Notes under the pieces: model-generated | Databases searched by the model: none | What the model was told of the DNA's origin: nothing | Seen by the model: only the letters and a program-made list of their open reading frames with translations | Origin: Nerophis ophidion | Taxonomy: Eukaryota; Chordata; Actinopteri; Syngnathiformes; Syngnathidae | DNA length: 64,000 nucleotides | Direction of reading: 5' to 3' | NCBI RefSeq assembly: GCF_033978795.1 | Contig: NC_084618.1 | Location: 2,119,562-2,183,561, forward strand | In this document: piece by piece, positions 24,201-37,689 of the stretch | Layout: every line of letters starts with the position of its first letter | Position numbering within the stretch: position 1 is the first letter of the stretch | Program-made: the position numbers and the translations under genes

Positions 24201-27200
24201 TTTTGATGAAATATAAATAGTAGAAAAAAAGTAGCGGAATATAAAAATTCCCTACATATTAACTTATTCGGAACATTTTATTTCAACATGTAATATTTCA
24301 CAAAAGCTGACATTAAAAAAGTAGATTTTACAAGCTTTAGATGAAATATAAGATAGTAGAAAAAAAGTAGCAGGATATAAAAATTTCCTACATATTTATT
24401 TCCTTATTTGGAACATTTCATTTTGACACGTAATATTTCACAAAAGCTGACATTAAAAAGTATATTTTACAAGCTTTTGATAAAATATTCAAATCTGTGT
24501 AAGTCACAAAATTTGACTTTAAAAAGTATATTTTACAAGCTTTTGACAAAATATAAGATAGTAGAAAAAAAGTAACAGAATATAAACATTTCCTACATAT
24601 TTATTACCTTATTTGGAACATTTCATTTTGACACGTAATATTTCACAAAAGCTGACATTAAAAAGTATATTTTACAAGCTTTTGACAAAATATAAGATAG
24701 TAGAAAAAAAGTATCAGAATATAAACATTTTCCTACGTATTAACTTATTTGGAACATTTCTTTTTGACACGTAATATTTCACAAAAGTATATTTTACAAG
24801 CTTTTGATGAAATATAAGATAGTAGAAAAAAAGTAGCAGGATATAAAAATTTCCTACATATTTATTTCCTTATTTGGAACATTTCATTTTGACACGTAAT
24901 ATTTCACAAAAGCTGACATTAAAAAGTATATTTTACAAGCTTTTGATAAAATATTCAAATCTGTGTAAGTCACAAAATTTGACTTTAAAAAGTATATTTT
25001 ACAAGCTTTTGATAAAATATAAGATAGTAGAAAAAAAGTAGCGGAATATAAACATTTCCTACATATTTATTACCTTATTTGGAACATTTCATTTTGACAC
25101 GTAATATTTCACAAAAGCTGACATTAAAAAGTATATTTTACAAGCTTTTGACAAAATATAAGATAGTAGAAAAAAAGTATCAGAATATAAACATTTTCCT
25201 ACGTATTAACTTATTTGGAACATTTCTTTTTGACACGTAATATTTCACAAAAGTATATTTTACAAGCTTTTGATGAAATATAAGATAGTAGAAAAAAAGT
25301 AGCAGGATATAAAAATTTCCTACATATTTATTTCCTTATTTGGAACATTTCATTTTGACACGTAATATTTCACAAAAGCTGACATTAAAAAGTATATTTT
25401 ACAAGCTTTTGATAAAATATTCAAATCTGTGTAAGTCACAAAATTTGACTTTAAAAAGTATATTTTACAAGCTTTTGATAAAATATAAGATAGTAGAAAA
25501 AAAGTAGCGGAATATAAACATTTCCTACATATTTATTACCTTATTTGGAACATTTCATTTTGACACGTAATATTTCACAAAAGCTGACATTAAAAAGTAT
25601 ATTTTACAAGCTTTTGATAAAATATTCAAATCTGTGTAAGTCACAAAATTTGACTTTAAAAAGTATATTTTACAAGCTTTTGATAAAATATAAGATAGTA
25701 GAAAAATAGTAGCAGAATATAAACATTTTCCTACGTATTAACTTATTTGGAACATTTCTTTTTGACACGTAATATTTCACAAAAGCTGACATTAAAAAAG
25801 TATATTTTACAAGCTTTTGATAAAATATTAAAATCTACGTAAGTCACAAAAGTTGACCTTAAAAAGTATATTTTACAAACTTTTGATGAAATATAAATAG
25901 TAGAAAAAAAGTAGCGGAATATAAAAATTCCCTACATATTAACTTATTCGGAACATTTTATTTCAACATGTAATATTTCACAAAAGCTGACATTAAAAAA
26001 GTAGATTTTACAAGCTTTAGATGAAATATAAGATAGTAGAAAAAAAGTAGCAGGATATAAAAATTTCCTACATATTTATTTCCTTATTTGGAACATTTCA
26101 TTTTGACACGTAATATTTCACAAAAGCTGACATTAAAAAGTATATTTTACAAGCTTTTGATAAAATATTCAAATCTGTGTAAGTCACAAAATTTGACTTT
26201 AAAAAGTATATTTTACAAGCTTTTGACAAAATATAAGATAGTAGAAAAAAAGTAACAGAATATAAACATTTCCTACATATTTATTACCTTATTTGGAACA
26301 TTTCATTTTGACACGTAATATTTCACAAAAGCTGACATTAAAAAGTATATTTTACAAGCTTTTGACAAAATATAAGATAGTAGAAAAAAAGTATCAGAAT
26401 ATAAACATTTTCCTACGTATTAACTTATTTGGAACATTTCTTTTTGACACGTAATATTTCACAAAAGTATATTTTACAAGCTTTTGATGAAATATAAGAT
26501 AGTAGAAAAAAAGTAGCAGGATATAAAAATTTCCTACATATTTATTTCCTTATTTGGAACATTTCATTTTGACACGTAATATTTCACAAAAGCTGACATT
26601 AAAAAGTATATTTTACAAGCTTTTGATAAAATATTCAAATCTGTGTAAGTCACCAAATTTGACTTTAAAAAGTATATTTTACAAGCTTTTGATAAAATAT
26701 ATGATAGTAGAAAAATAGTAGCAGAATATAAACATTTTCCTACGTATTAACTTATTTGGAACATTTCTTTTTGACACGTAATATTTCACAAAAGTTGACA
26801 TTAAAAGGCATATTTTACAAACTTTTGATAAAATATAAGATAGTAGAAAAAAAGTAGCGGAATATAAAAATTTCCAACGCATTTATTACCTTATTTGGAA
26901 CATTTCATTTCGACACGTAATATTTCACAAAAGCTGACATTAAAAAGTATATTTTACAAGCTTTTGATAAAATATTCAAATCTATGTAAGTCACAAAAGT
27001 TGACCTTAAAAAGCATATTTTACAAACTTTTGATAAAATATAAGATAGGAGAAAAAAAGTAGCAGAATATAAATATTTCCTACGTATTAACTTATTTGGA
27101 ACATTTCTTTGTGACACGTAATATTTCACAAAAGTATATTTTACAAGCTTTTGATAAAATATTAAAATCTACGTAAGTCACAAAAGTTGACCTTAAAAAG

Positions 27201-30200
27201 TATATTTTACAAACTTTTGATAAAATATAAGATAGTAGAAAAAAAGTAGCGGAATATAAAAATTTCCAACGCATTTATTTCCTTATTTGGAACATTTCAT
27301 TTTGACACGTAATATTTCACAAAAGCTGACATTAAAAAGTATATTTTACAAGCTTTTGACAAAATATAAGATAGTAGAAAAAAAGTATCAGAATATAAAC
27401 ATTTTCCTACGTATTAACTTATTTGGAACATTTCTTTTTGACACGTAATATTTCACAAAAGTATATTTTACAAGCTTTTGATAAAATATTAAAATCTACG
27501 TAAGTCGCAAAAGTTGACCTTAAAAAGTATATTTTACAAACTTTTGATAAAATATAAGATAGTACAAAAAAAGTAGCGGAATATAAAAATTTCCAACGCA
27601 TTTATTTCCTTATTTGGAACATTTCATTTTGACACGTAATATTTCACAAAAGCTGACATTAAAAAGTATATTTTACAAGCTTTTGACAAAATATAAGATA
27701 GTAGAAAAAAAGTATCAGAATATAAACATTTTCCTACGTATTAACTTATTTGGAACATTTCTTTTTGACACGTAATATTTCACAAAAGTATATTTTACAA
27801 GCTTTTGATGAAATATAAGATAGTAGAAAAAAAGTATCAGAATATAAACATTTTCCTACGTATTAACTTATTTGGAACATTTCTTTTTGACACGTAATAT
27901 TTCACAAAAGTATATTTTACAAGCTTTTGATAAAATATTAAAATCTACGTAAGTCACAAAAGTTGACCTTAAAAAGTATATTTTACAAGCTTTTGATAAA
28001 ATATAAGATAGTAGAAAAAAAGTAGCAAAATATAAAAATTCCCTACGTATTAACTTATTCGGAACATTTCATTTTGACACGTAATATTTCACAAAAGCTG
28101 ACATTAAAAAGTATATTTTACAAGCTTTTGATGAAATATAAGATAGTAGAAAAAAAGTAGCAGAATATAAAAATTTCCTACATATTTATTACCTTATTTG
28201 GAACATTTCTTTTTGACACGTAATATTTCACAAAAGTATATTTTACAAGCTTTTGATAAAATATTAAAATCTACGTAAGTCACAAAAGTTGACCTTAAAA
28301 GGCCTATTTTACAAACTTTTGATAAAATATAAGATAGTAGAAAAAAAGTAGCGGAATATAAAAATTTCCAACGCATTTATTTCCTTATTTGGAACATTTC
28401 ATTTTGACACGTAATATTTCACAAAAGCTGACATTAAAAAGTATATTTTACAAGCTTTTGACAAAATATAAGATAGTAGAAAAAAAGTATCAGAATATAA
28501 ACATTTTCCTACGTATTAACTTATTTGGAACATTTCTTTTTGACACGTAATATTTCACAAAAGTATATTTTACAAGCTTTTGATGAAATATAAGATAGTA
28601 GAAAAAAAGTATCAGAATATAAACATTTTCCTACGTATTAACTTATTTGGAACATTTCTTTTTGACACGTAATATTTCACAAAAGTATATTTTACAAGCT
28701 TTTGATAAAATATTAAAATCTACGTAAGTCACAAAAGTTGACCTTAAAAAGTATATTTTACAAGCTTTTGATAAAATATAAGATAGTAGAAAAAAAGTAG
28801 CAAAATATAAAAATTCCCTACGTATTAACTTATTCGGAACATTTCATTTTGACACGTAATATTTCACAAAAGCTGACATTAAAAAGTATATTTTACAAGC
28901 TTTTGATGAAATATAAGATAGTAGAAAAAAAGTAGCAGAATATAAAAATTTCCTACATATTTATTACCTTATTTGGAACATTTCTTTTTGACACGTAATA
29001 TTTCACAAAAGTATATTTTACAAGCTTTTGATAAAATATTAAAATCTACGTAAGTCACAAAAGTTGACCTTAAAAGGCCTATTTTACAAACTTTTGATAA
29101 AATATAAGATAGTAGAAAAAAAGTAGCAGAATATAAAAATGTCCTAAATATTTATTACCTTATTTGGAACATTTCATTTTGACACGTAATATTTCACAAA
29201 AGCTGACATTAAAAAGTATATTTTACAAGCTTTTGATAAAATATTCAAATCTGTGTAAGTCACCAAATTTGACTTTAAAAAGTATATTTTACAAGCTTTT
29301 GATAAAATATATGATAGTAGAAAAATAGTAGCAGAATATAAACATTTTCCTACGTATTAACTTATTTGGAACATTTCTTTTTGACACGTAATATTTCACA
29401 AAAGTTGACATTAAAAGGCATATTTTACAAACTTTTGATAAAATATAAGATAGTAGAAAAAAAGTAGCGGAATATAAAAATTTCCAACGCATTTATTACC
29501 TTATTTGGAACATTTCATTTCGACACGTAATATTTCACAAAAGCTGACATTAAAAAGTATATTTTACAAGCTTTTGATAAAATATTCAAATCTATGTAAG
29601 TCACAAAAGTTGACCTTAAAAAGCATATTTTACAAACTTTTGATAAAATATAAGATAGTAGAAAAAAAGTAGCAGAATACAAAAATGTCCTAAATATTTA
29701 TTACCTTATTTGGAACATTTCATTTTGACACGTAATATTTCACAAAAGCTGACATTAAAAAGTATATTTTACAAGCTTTTGATAAAATATTCAAATCTGT
29801 GTAAGTCACCAAATTTGACTTTAAAAAGTATATTTTACAAGCTTTTGATAAAATATATGATAGTAGAAAAATAGTAGCAGAATATAAACATTTTCCTACG
29901 TATTAACTTATTTGGAACATTTCTTTTTGACACGTAATATTTCACAAAAGTTGACATTAAAAGGCATATTTTACAAACTTTTGATAAAATATAAGATAGT
30001 AGAAAAAAAGTAGCGGAATATAAAAATTTCCAACGCATTTATTACCTTATTTGGAACATTTCATTTCGACACGTAATATTTCACAAAAGCTGACATTAAA
30101 AAGTATATTTTACAAGCTTTTGATAAAATATTCAAATCTATGTAAGTCACAAAAGTTGACCTTAAAAAGCATATTTTACAAACTTTTGATAAAATATAAG

Positions 30201-33200
30201 ATAGGAGAAAAAAAGTAGCAGAATATAAATATTTCCTACGTATTAACTTATTTGGAACATTTCTTTGTGACACGTAATATTTCACAAAAGTATATTTTAC
30301 AAGCTTTTGATAAAATATTAAAATCTACGTAAGTCACAAAAGTTGACCTTAAAAAGTATATTTTACAAACTTTTGATAAAATATAAGATAGTAGAAAAAA
30401 AGTAGCGGAATATAAAAATTTCCAACGCATTTATTTCCTTATTTGGAACATTTCATTTTGACACGTAATATTTCACAAAAGCTGACATTAAAAAGTATAT
30501 TTTACAAGCTTTTGACAAAATATAAGATAGTAGAAAAAAAGTATCAGAATATAAACATTTTCCTACGTATTAACTTATTTGGAACATTTCTTTTTGACAC
30601 GTAATATTTCACAAAAGTATATTTTACAAGCTTTTGATGAAATATAAGATAGTAGAAAAAAAGTAGCAGGATATAAAAATTTCCTACATATTTATTTCCT
30701 TATTTGGAACATTTCATTTTGACACGTAATATTTCACAAAAGCTGACATTAAAAAGTATATTTTACAAGCTTTTGATAAAATATTCAAATCTGTGTAAGT
30801 CACAAAATTTGACTTTAAAAAGTATATTTTACAAGCTTTTGATAAAATATAAGATAGTAGAAAAAAAGTAGCGGAATATAAACATTTCCTACATATTTAT
30901 TACCTTATTTGGAACATTTCATTTTGACACGTAATATTTCACAAAAGCTGACATTAAAAAGTATATTTTACAAGCTTTTGATAAAATATTCAAATCTGTG
31001 TAAGTCACAAAATTTGACTTTAAAAAGTATATTTTACAAGCTTTTGATAAAATATAAGATAGTAGAAAAATAGTAGCAGAATATAAACATTTTCCTACGT
31101 ATTAACTTATTTGGAACATTTCTTTTTGACACGTAATATTTCACAAAAGCTGACATTAAAAAAGTATATTTTACAAGCTTTTGATAAAATATTAAAATCT
31201 ACGTAAGTCACAAAAGTTGACCTTAAAAAGTATATTTTACAAACTTTTGATGAAATATAAATAGTAGAAAAAAAGTAGCGGAATATAAAAATTCCCTACA
31301 TATTAACTTATTCGGAACATTTTATTTCAACATGTAATATTTCACAAAAGCTGACATTAAAAAAGTAGATTTTACAAGCTTTAGATGAAATATAAGATAG
31401 TAGAAAAAAAGTAGCAGGATATAAAAATTTCCTACATATTTATTTCCTTATTTGGAACATTTCATTTTGACACGTAATATTTCACAAAAGCTGACATTAA
31501 AAAGTATATTTTACAAGCTTTTGATAAAATATTCAAATCTGTGTAAGTCACAAAATTTGACTTTAAAAAGTATATTTTACAAGCTTTTGACAAAATATAA
31601 GATAGTAGAAAAAAAGTAACAGAATATAAACATTTCCTACATATTTATTACCTTATTTGGAACATTTCATTTTGACACGTAATATTTCACAAAAGCTGAC
31701 ATTAAAAAGTATATTTTACAAGCTTTTGACAAAATATAAGATAGTAGAAAAAAAGTATCAGAATATAAACATTTTCCTACGTATTAACTTATTTGGAACA
31801 TTTCTTTTTGACACGTAATATTTCACAAAAGTATATTTTACAAGCTTTTGATGAAATATAAGATAGTAGAAAAAAAGTAGCAGGATATAAAAATTTCCTA
31901 CATATTTATTTCCTTATTTGGAACATTTCATTTTGACACGTAATATTTCACAAAAGCTGACATTAAAAAGTATATTTTACAAGCTTTTGATAAAATATTC
32001 AAATCTGTGTAAGTCACAAAATTTGACTTTAAAAAGTATATTTTACAAGCTTTTGATAAAATATAAGATAGTAGAAAAAAAGTAGCGGAATATAAACATT
32101 TCCTACATATTTATTACCTTATTTGGAACATTTCATTTTGACACGTAATATTTCACAAAAGCTGACATTAAAAAGTATATTTTACAAGCTTTTGACAAAA
32201 TATAAGATAGTAGAAAAAAAGTATCAGAATATAAACATTTTCCTACGTATTAACTTATTTGGAACATTTCTTTTTGACACGTAATATTTCACAAAAGTAT
32301 ATTTTACAAGCTTTTGATGAAATATAAGATAGTAGAAAAAAAGTAGCAGGATATAAAAATTTCCTACATATTTATTTCCTTATTTGGAACATTTCATTTT
32401 GACACGTAATATTTCACAAAAGCTGACATTAAAAAGTATATTTTACAAGCTTTTGATAAAATATTCAAATCTGTGTAAGTCACAAAATTTGACTTTAAAA
32501 AGTATATTTTACAAGCTTTTGATAAAATATAAGATAGTAGAAAAAAAGTAGCGGAATATAAACATTTCCTACATATTTATTACCTTATTTGGAACATTTC
32601 ATTTTGACACGTAATATTTCACAAAAGCTGACATTAAAAAGTATATTTTACAAGCTTTTGATAAAATATTCAAATCTGTGTAAGTCACAAAATTTGACTT
32701 TAAAAAGTATATTTTACAAGCTTTTGATAAAATATAAGATAGTAGAAAAATAGTAGCAGAATATAAACATTTTCCTACGTATTAACTTATTTGGAACATT
32801 TCTTTTTGACACGTAATATTTCACAAAAGCTGACATTAAAAAAGTATATTTTACAAGCTTTTGATAAAATATTAAAATCTACGTAAGTCACAAAAGTTGA
32901 CCTTAAAAAGTATATTTTACAAACTTTTGATGAAATATAAATAGTAGAAAAAAAGTAGCGGAATATAAAAATTCCCTACATATTAACTTATTCGGAACAT
33001 TTTATTTCAACATGTAATATTTCACAAAAGCTGACATTAAAAAAGTAGATTTTACAAGCTTTAGATGAAATATAAGATAGTAGAAAAAAAGTAGCAGGAT
33101 ATAAAAATTTCCTACATATTTATTTCCTTATTTGGAACATTTCATTTTGACACGTAATATTTCACAAAAGCTGACATTAAAAAGTATATTTTACAAGCTT

Positions 33201-35509
33201 TTGATAAAATATTCAAATCTGTGTAAGTCACAAAATTTGACTTTAAAAAGTATATTTTACAAGCTTTTGACAAAATATAAGATAGTAGAAAAAAAGTAAC
33301 AGAATATAAACATTTCCTACATATTTATTACCTTATTTGGAACATTTCATTTTGACACGTAATATTTCACAAAAGCTGACATTAAAAAGTATATTTTACA
33401 AGCTTTTGACAAAATATAAGATAGTAGAAAAAAAGTATCAGAATATAAACATTTTCCTACGTATTAACTTATTTGGAACATTTCTTTTTGACACGTAATA
33501 TTTCACAAAAGTATATTTTACAAGCTTTTGATGAAATATAAGATAGTAGAAAAAAAGTAGCAGGATATAAAAATTTCCTACATATTTATTTCCTTATTTG
33601 GAACATTTCATTTTGACACGTAATATTTCACAAAAGCTGACATTAAAAAGTATATTTTACAAGCTTTTGATAAAATATTCAAATCTGTGTAAGTCACAAA
33701 ATTTGACTTTAAAAAGTATATTTTACAAGCTTTTGATAAAATATAAGATAGTAGAAAAAAAGTAGCGGAATATAAACATTTCCTACATATTTATTACCTT
33801 ATTTGGAACATTTCATTTTGACACGTAATATTTCACAAAAGCTGACATTAAAAAGTATATTTTACAAGCTTTTGATAAAATATTCAAATCTGTGTAAGTC
33901 ACAAAATTTGACTTTAAAAAGTATATTTTACAAGCTTTTGATAAAATATAAGATAGTAGAAAAATAGTAGCAGAATATAAACATTTTCCTACGTATTAAC
34001 TTATTTGGAACATTTCTTTTTGACACGTAATATTTCACAAAAGCTGACATTAAAAAAGTATATTTTACAAGCTTTTGATAAAATATTAAAATCTACGTAA
34101 GTCACAAAAGTTGACCTTAAAAAGTATATTTTACAAACTTTTGATGAAATATAAATAGTAGAAAAAAAGTAGCGGAATATAAAAATTCCCTACATATTAA
34201 CTTATTCGGAACATTTTATTTCAACATGTAATATTTCACAAAAGCTGACATTAAAAAAGTAGATTTTACAAGCTTTAGATGAAATATAAGATAGTAGAAA
34301 AAAAGTAGCAGGATATAAAAATTTCCTACATATTTATTTCCTTATTTGGAACATTTCATTTTGACACGTAATATTTCACAAAAGCTGACATTAAAAAGTA
34401 TATTTTACAAGCTTTTGATAAAATATTCAAATCTGTGTAAGTCACAAAATTTGACTTTAAAAAGTATATTTTACAAGCTTTTGACAAAATATAAGATAGT
34501 AGAAAAAAAGTAACAGAATATAAACATTTCCTACATATTTATTACCTTATTTGGAACATTTCATTTCGACATGTAATATTTCACAAAAGTTGACATTAAA
34601 AAAGTATATTTTACAAGCTTTTGATAAAATATATGATAGTAGAAAAATAGTAGCAGAATATAAACATTTTCCTACGTATTAACTTATTTGGAACATTTCT
34701 TTTTGACACGTAATATTTCACAAAAGTATATTTTACAAGCTTTTGATAAAATATTAAAATCTACGTAAGTCACAAAAGTTGACCTTAAAAAGTATATTTT
34801 ACAAGCTTTTGATAAAATATAAGATAGTAGAAAAAAAGTAGCAAAATATAAAAATTCCCTACGTGTTAACTTATTCGGAACATTTTATTTCAACATGTAA
34901 TATTTCACAAAAGCTGACATTAAAAAAGTAGAATTTACAAGCTTTTGATGAAATATAAGATAGTAGAAAAAAAGTAGCAGAATATAAAATTTCCTACATA
35001 TTTATTACCTTATTTGGAACATTTCATTTCGACACATAATATTTCACAAAAGTTGACCTTAAAAAGTATATTTTACAAGCTTTTAAAAAAAGATATTAAA
35101 AAAGTCAACATAACTTCCCATAAAAAGTACATTTTCAAATCCTTTGAACTGTGAAATGGTATAAAAAAATAAATAAAAATACATCTCTGTATTGCAAATA
35201 ATGTCCATGTTCCATCTGGCAGACAGAATATTTAGTAAATATTTCACTTCAGGAACACGTCCTTTATGGCAAAAAAGTCAAACAGATGTTGAGTCTTCCT
35301 GTCTTCTTGCAGAAGAAGTCCAGTGGAGAGACAAGAGTGCAGCAAGCAGCCTGGAGGACATCTTCTACCTGCTGGGGGTCCAAGCAGCCCAGGAGGAACA
35401 CCACCCTGCTGCTCAGAGGAGGAGGAGGAGGAGCCACATCTCCCTGGGCGTTGCAGGCTTCTGCTGCAGCCAAGGATGCACCAAGAACGACATCGGACGA
35501 TTGTGTTGA
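12095..35509 (+). CDS. rln: rln, relaxin-family prohormone (2 coding exons, 23 kb intron)
   Basis: Joining 12095-12290 and 35313-35509 gives 393 bp, 130 residues plus stop. The order is: a hydrophobic signal peptide (residues 1-22, VVSVLTLTAVLCAG), a B chain with C-x11-C and the relaxin receptor motif RQFIRAVI followed by FTCGGSRW, a short C-peptide, a polybasic cleavage site QRRRRR, and an A chain GFCCSQGCTKNDIGRLC with the CC-x3-C-x8-C pattern. The intron is phase 1, as is usual in this family. The B chain is most like relaxin-3, but position between plgrkt and jak2 argues for the teleost rln locus; rln3 is the alternative name. Fish relaxin genes are usually compact, so the 23,022 bp intron is exceptional. 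Confidence 0.92.
12291..12665. other. rln intron, AT-rich degenerate repeat (left half)
   Basis: ATTATTATC-type simple sequence, then a worn repeat of about 50 bp (AAAATCATCAAATAGAATAT). A matching stretch resumes at 16105-16320 on the other side of the LINE, so the LINE inserted into it. Confidence 0.65.
12666..16130 (-). mobile_element. L2/CR1-like LINE, 5'-truncated, with reverse-transcriptase ORF
   Basis: On the - strand the ORF runs from 16132 to 13151 (993 codons including an expanded insert). Reverse-transcriptase blocks are visible in order: CLLDPLPGKL, MVNYRPVSHLPFISKILEK, FQSGFRANHSTETAL, LLLDLSAAFNTVD, VPQGSVLGPALF, FHCYADDTQLYMPL and SRLDYCNVLFSGLP, then HLHWLPVHLRCDFK and FSVRAPVLWNALPV. 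The frame stops at a TGA (13151-13153) followed in frame by VEAFKSHLKTHLYTLAFK and a natural TAG, so the TGA is a premature stop. No endonuclease domain is left. The 3' UTR runs to about 12666. It inserted in the rln intron antisense to rln. Confidence 0.85.
13420..14765. repeat. 45 bp minisatellite inside the LINE reverse-transcriptase ORF
   Basis: About 30 units of 45 bp or shortened versions (GGTATATACAGTATAGG, then TATATATGTATGTATATATG). A larger period of 250 bp is visible three times (14017, 14267, 14517). It sits between HITPVL and AHLHWLPV of the LINE protein and leaves the frame open across its whole length. Confidence 0.95.
16131..16329. other. rln intron, AT-rich degenerate repeat (right half)
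   Basis: Continuation of the AT-rich repeat seen before the LINE (AATCATCAAATAAAATCATC). Confidence 0.6.
16330..35110. repeat. 18.8 kb AT-rich satellite array in the rln intron
   Basis: Built from two related modules that both begin with TATTTTACAAGCTTTTGA: one of about 65 bp continuing TAAAATATTCAAATCTGTGT, the other of about 130 bp continuing AATATAAGATAGTAGAAAAA and then CTTATTTGGAACATTTC. Each module has a HindIII site (AAGCTT). Units are worn at the left edge (16330-17300) and right edge (34900-35110) and nearly identical in the middle. Segments recur at offsets of 1214, 1680, 5102 and 8258 bp. Short open frames here are not genes. Confidence 0.95.
35313..35509 (+). CDS. rln: rln exon 2: C-peptide, cleavage site, A chain
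   Basis: The acceptor is CTGTCTTCTTGCAG. The exon encodes EVQWRDKSAASSLEDIFYLL, then QRRRRR, then the A chain ending GRLC at the TGA (35507-35509). The A chain has four cysteines in the insulin/relaxin pattern. Confidence 0.93.
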
Positions 35510-35545
35510 CCGCACAACTTTGTCTGCGCTGCGCTTTTTACCAAC

Positions 35546-35551
35546 ATTAAA
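35546..35551 (+). terminator. rln poly(A) signal candidate
   Basis: ATTAAA, 36 bp after the rln stop codon, followed by an A-rich run. Confidence 0.5.
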
Positions 35552-35721
35552 AAAAACAACACAAACTTCCGCCTCTTCTTTGGAGAAGCAAAAAAGTGAT
35601 GACATTTGTATTAAAATACTGTTTGTGTCAAATGTTGACTTTGATGATGACACAAATACTGCATGTCTTAAAGTCCTACATGTTCTTATTTAAAGTCATA
35701 CTTCATCATTTCACCATATTT

Positions 35722-36694
35722 TTGCTAAAAGGATTTAGTAGAGAATATCCACCATTAAGTTGGCAACTTTTGGTCGCTAATAAAAAAACCTTGCCTGTAC
35801 AGGAAGTAGCAGACGATGACATCACAAGTGTGAGGACTCCTCACATTGTTTATAATGGGAGCCTCCAGCAGCAAGAGCTATTCGGACCGAGAAAACGACA
35901 ATTTCCACATGAAAACGACAATTTCCACATGAAAACGACAATTTCCACATGAAAACGACAATTTCCACATGAATTTGAGCGAGGATGAAAGATTTGTGGA
36001 TGATTATATTGATAGTGAAGGACTAGGGGAAAAAAAAGGCGATTGCATTGGGACGGATTTTAGTTTTTAGACACATTTACTAGGATCATTCTGGGAAATC
36101 CCTTATCTTTCTATTGTGTTGCTAGTGTTTTAGTGAGTTTAATAGTACCTGATAGTCGGAGGACTATCAGGTGTGTTGAGGCCAGTCTGTGAGGGAAGTC
36201 AAGGCAGATAGAAGGACGGCACAAACGCCACGGATCTCCAGTAAGAGGCAACTTTTTAACACAATTTTCTCACAGAAAACTGCCGGTTGACAAGTGGTCG
36301 GGATCCATGTTCGCTTGACCGCTTTGATCCATAAACAAGGAATCACCGTGTGTTTGTGTGGCTAAAGGCTAAAGCTTCCCAACTACATCTTTCTTCTTTG
36401 ACGTCTCCATTATTAATTGAACAAATTGCAAAAGATTCAGCAACACAGAAGTCCAGAATACTGTGTAATTATGCGATTAAAAAGAGACAACTTTTAGCTG
36501 CAAATGGTGACGTCACGCGCACGTGTCATCATTCCGCGACGTTTTCAACAAGAAACTCTGCGGGAAATTTAAAACTGCAATTTAGTAAACTAAAAAGGCC
36601 GTATTGGCATGTGTTGCAATGTTAATATTTCATCATTGATATATAAACTATCAGACTGCGTGGTCGCTAGTAGTGGCTTTCAGTAGGCCTTTAA
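35722..36694 (+). mobile_element. DNA transposon relic (TTAA-type end)
   Basis: The right end reads TTTCAGTAGGCCTTTAA, resembling a common fish element whose inverted repeat begins TTAAAGGCCTACTGAAA and uses TTAA targets. The left inverted repeat is not visible, so it is probably truncated. No intact transposase was seen. A 20 bp repeat has expanded inside it. Confidence 0.5.
35891..35970. repeat. 20 bp tandem repeat, 4 copies
   Basis: Four perfect copies of GAAAACGACAATTTCCACAT inside the transposon relic. Confidence 0.95.
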
Positions 36695-36702
36695 TGTTCA
36701 AG

Positions 36703-36703
<1 letters not shown>

Positions 36704-36743
<40 letters not shown>
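36704..36743. repeat. (CA)n microsatellite
   Basis: Pure CA run of about 20 units. Confidence 0.95.
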
Positions 36744-36744
<1 letters not shown>

Positions 36745-37689
36745 GATGTGGTCACCAATCAATCTTAAGTCAGGCCCAAACGTTCATATTCTGAGACTAA
36801 ACTTTGTGTTATTTCTGCCATCAAAACATCCACTTTTTTCCAAGCCTTTTTTTTTTTTTACTGTTTAATTTTATTTGTACAAAATGGCCGCCCTGATCTC
36901 AATGGAATTATGGGAAATGTGGGATCCTTTGAAACTTATAGCACCAAATAAGTTAAATGTTTTACTGTTTCCTAAATCATTTTTGTTTTGCCAACTGTCA
37001 ATTTTATTTGCAGTTCAAAACGTAGTGACTTTTTTCCTCCAGAAGATGGCGCCATCATGAAGCAGTAACTTGGTGCCAAGTCGATACAGCCAGTGAGTGT
37101 GCCGCACGCTCACTAAGGCGTCACACACTCCTCACTGCTGCTTGTTTATCTACAGAAGGCCATGCAATCTGACAGTTTGTTGCAGTAAATATAAAAATAC
37201 AAATGGAACATTTTGTTTCAAATGTGTTATAGTAAATATAAAATATCTACAAATACACAAATCTAACATTTTTGTAGTTTAAAGTCAGTAAATACATAAA
37301 TGTAACTTTTTGGTTTCAAATATGTTTCAGTAAATACAAGAATATATAAATATATTCTCTCTCTCTCATAGTTTGAGTACCAATGTAATAAAAGTACTTT
37401 CATTAGTTGTGAGTACAAAAAAGTTGCACAAAAACAAGTTTGTCATGTGTTTATGTCCTAAAGTCAGAGGAAAGTGATCAGAGTGACGCCTCGTCTGCAA
37501 CATAAATATCTTTGCTGCTCTGCTAGTGGACAGCAAATATAGGACGTCATCACTGAAGGATGCTCACCTGTCACATCTTCTCTGCTCACCTGTGGCGTAC
37601 TTACTCTTCACCTCTAGTCACTAAATATAAAAATATATTATTTTGAAAAGCTGCCAGTAAAAAGATTTTAAAAGTTCATGAATATAATG
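36744..37689. other. Convergent intergenic stretch between rln and jak2
   Basis: No gene seen. On the - strand two AATAAA words (TTTATT on + at about 36871 and 37004) are candidate jak2 poly(A) signals, which would place the whole 37 bp array in the jak2 3' UTR. Confidence 0.4.

Noticed and set aside
17435..30430. Many 60-89 codon - strand frames (MRWKFLYSATFF type)
   Set aside because: Recurrent short frames within satellite units, repeating at the same offsets as the DNA.
16330..35110. Centromere
   Set aside because: The AT-rich satellite has higher-order structure, but it is only 18.8 kb and lies within an intron of an intact gene. Only a genome-wide search could show relation to the centromere.
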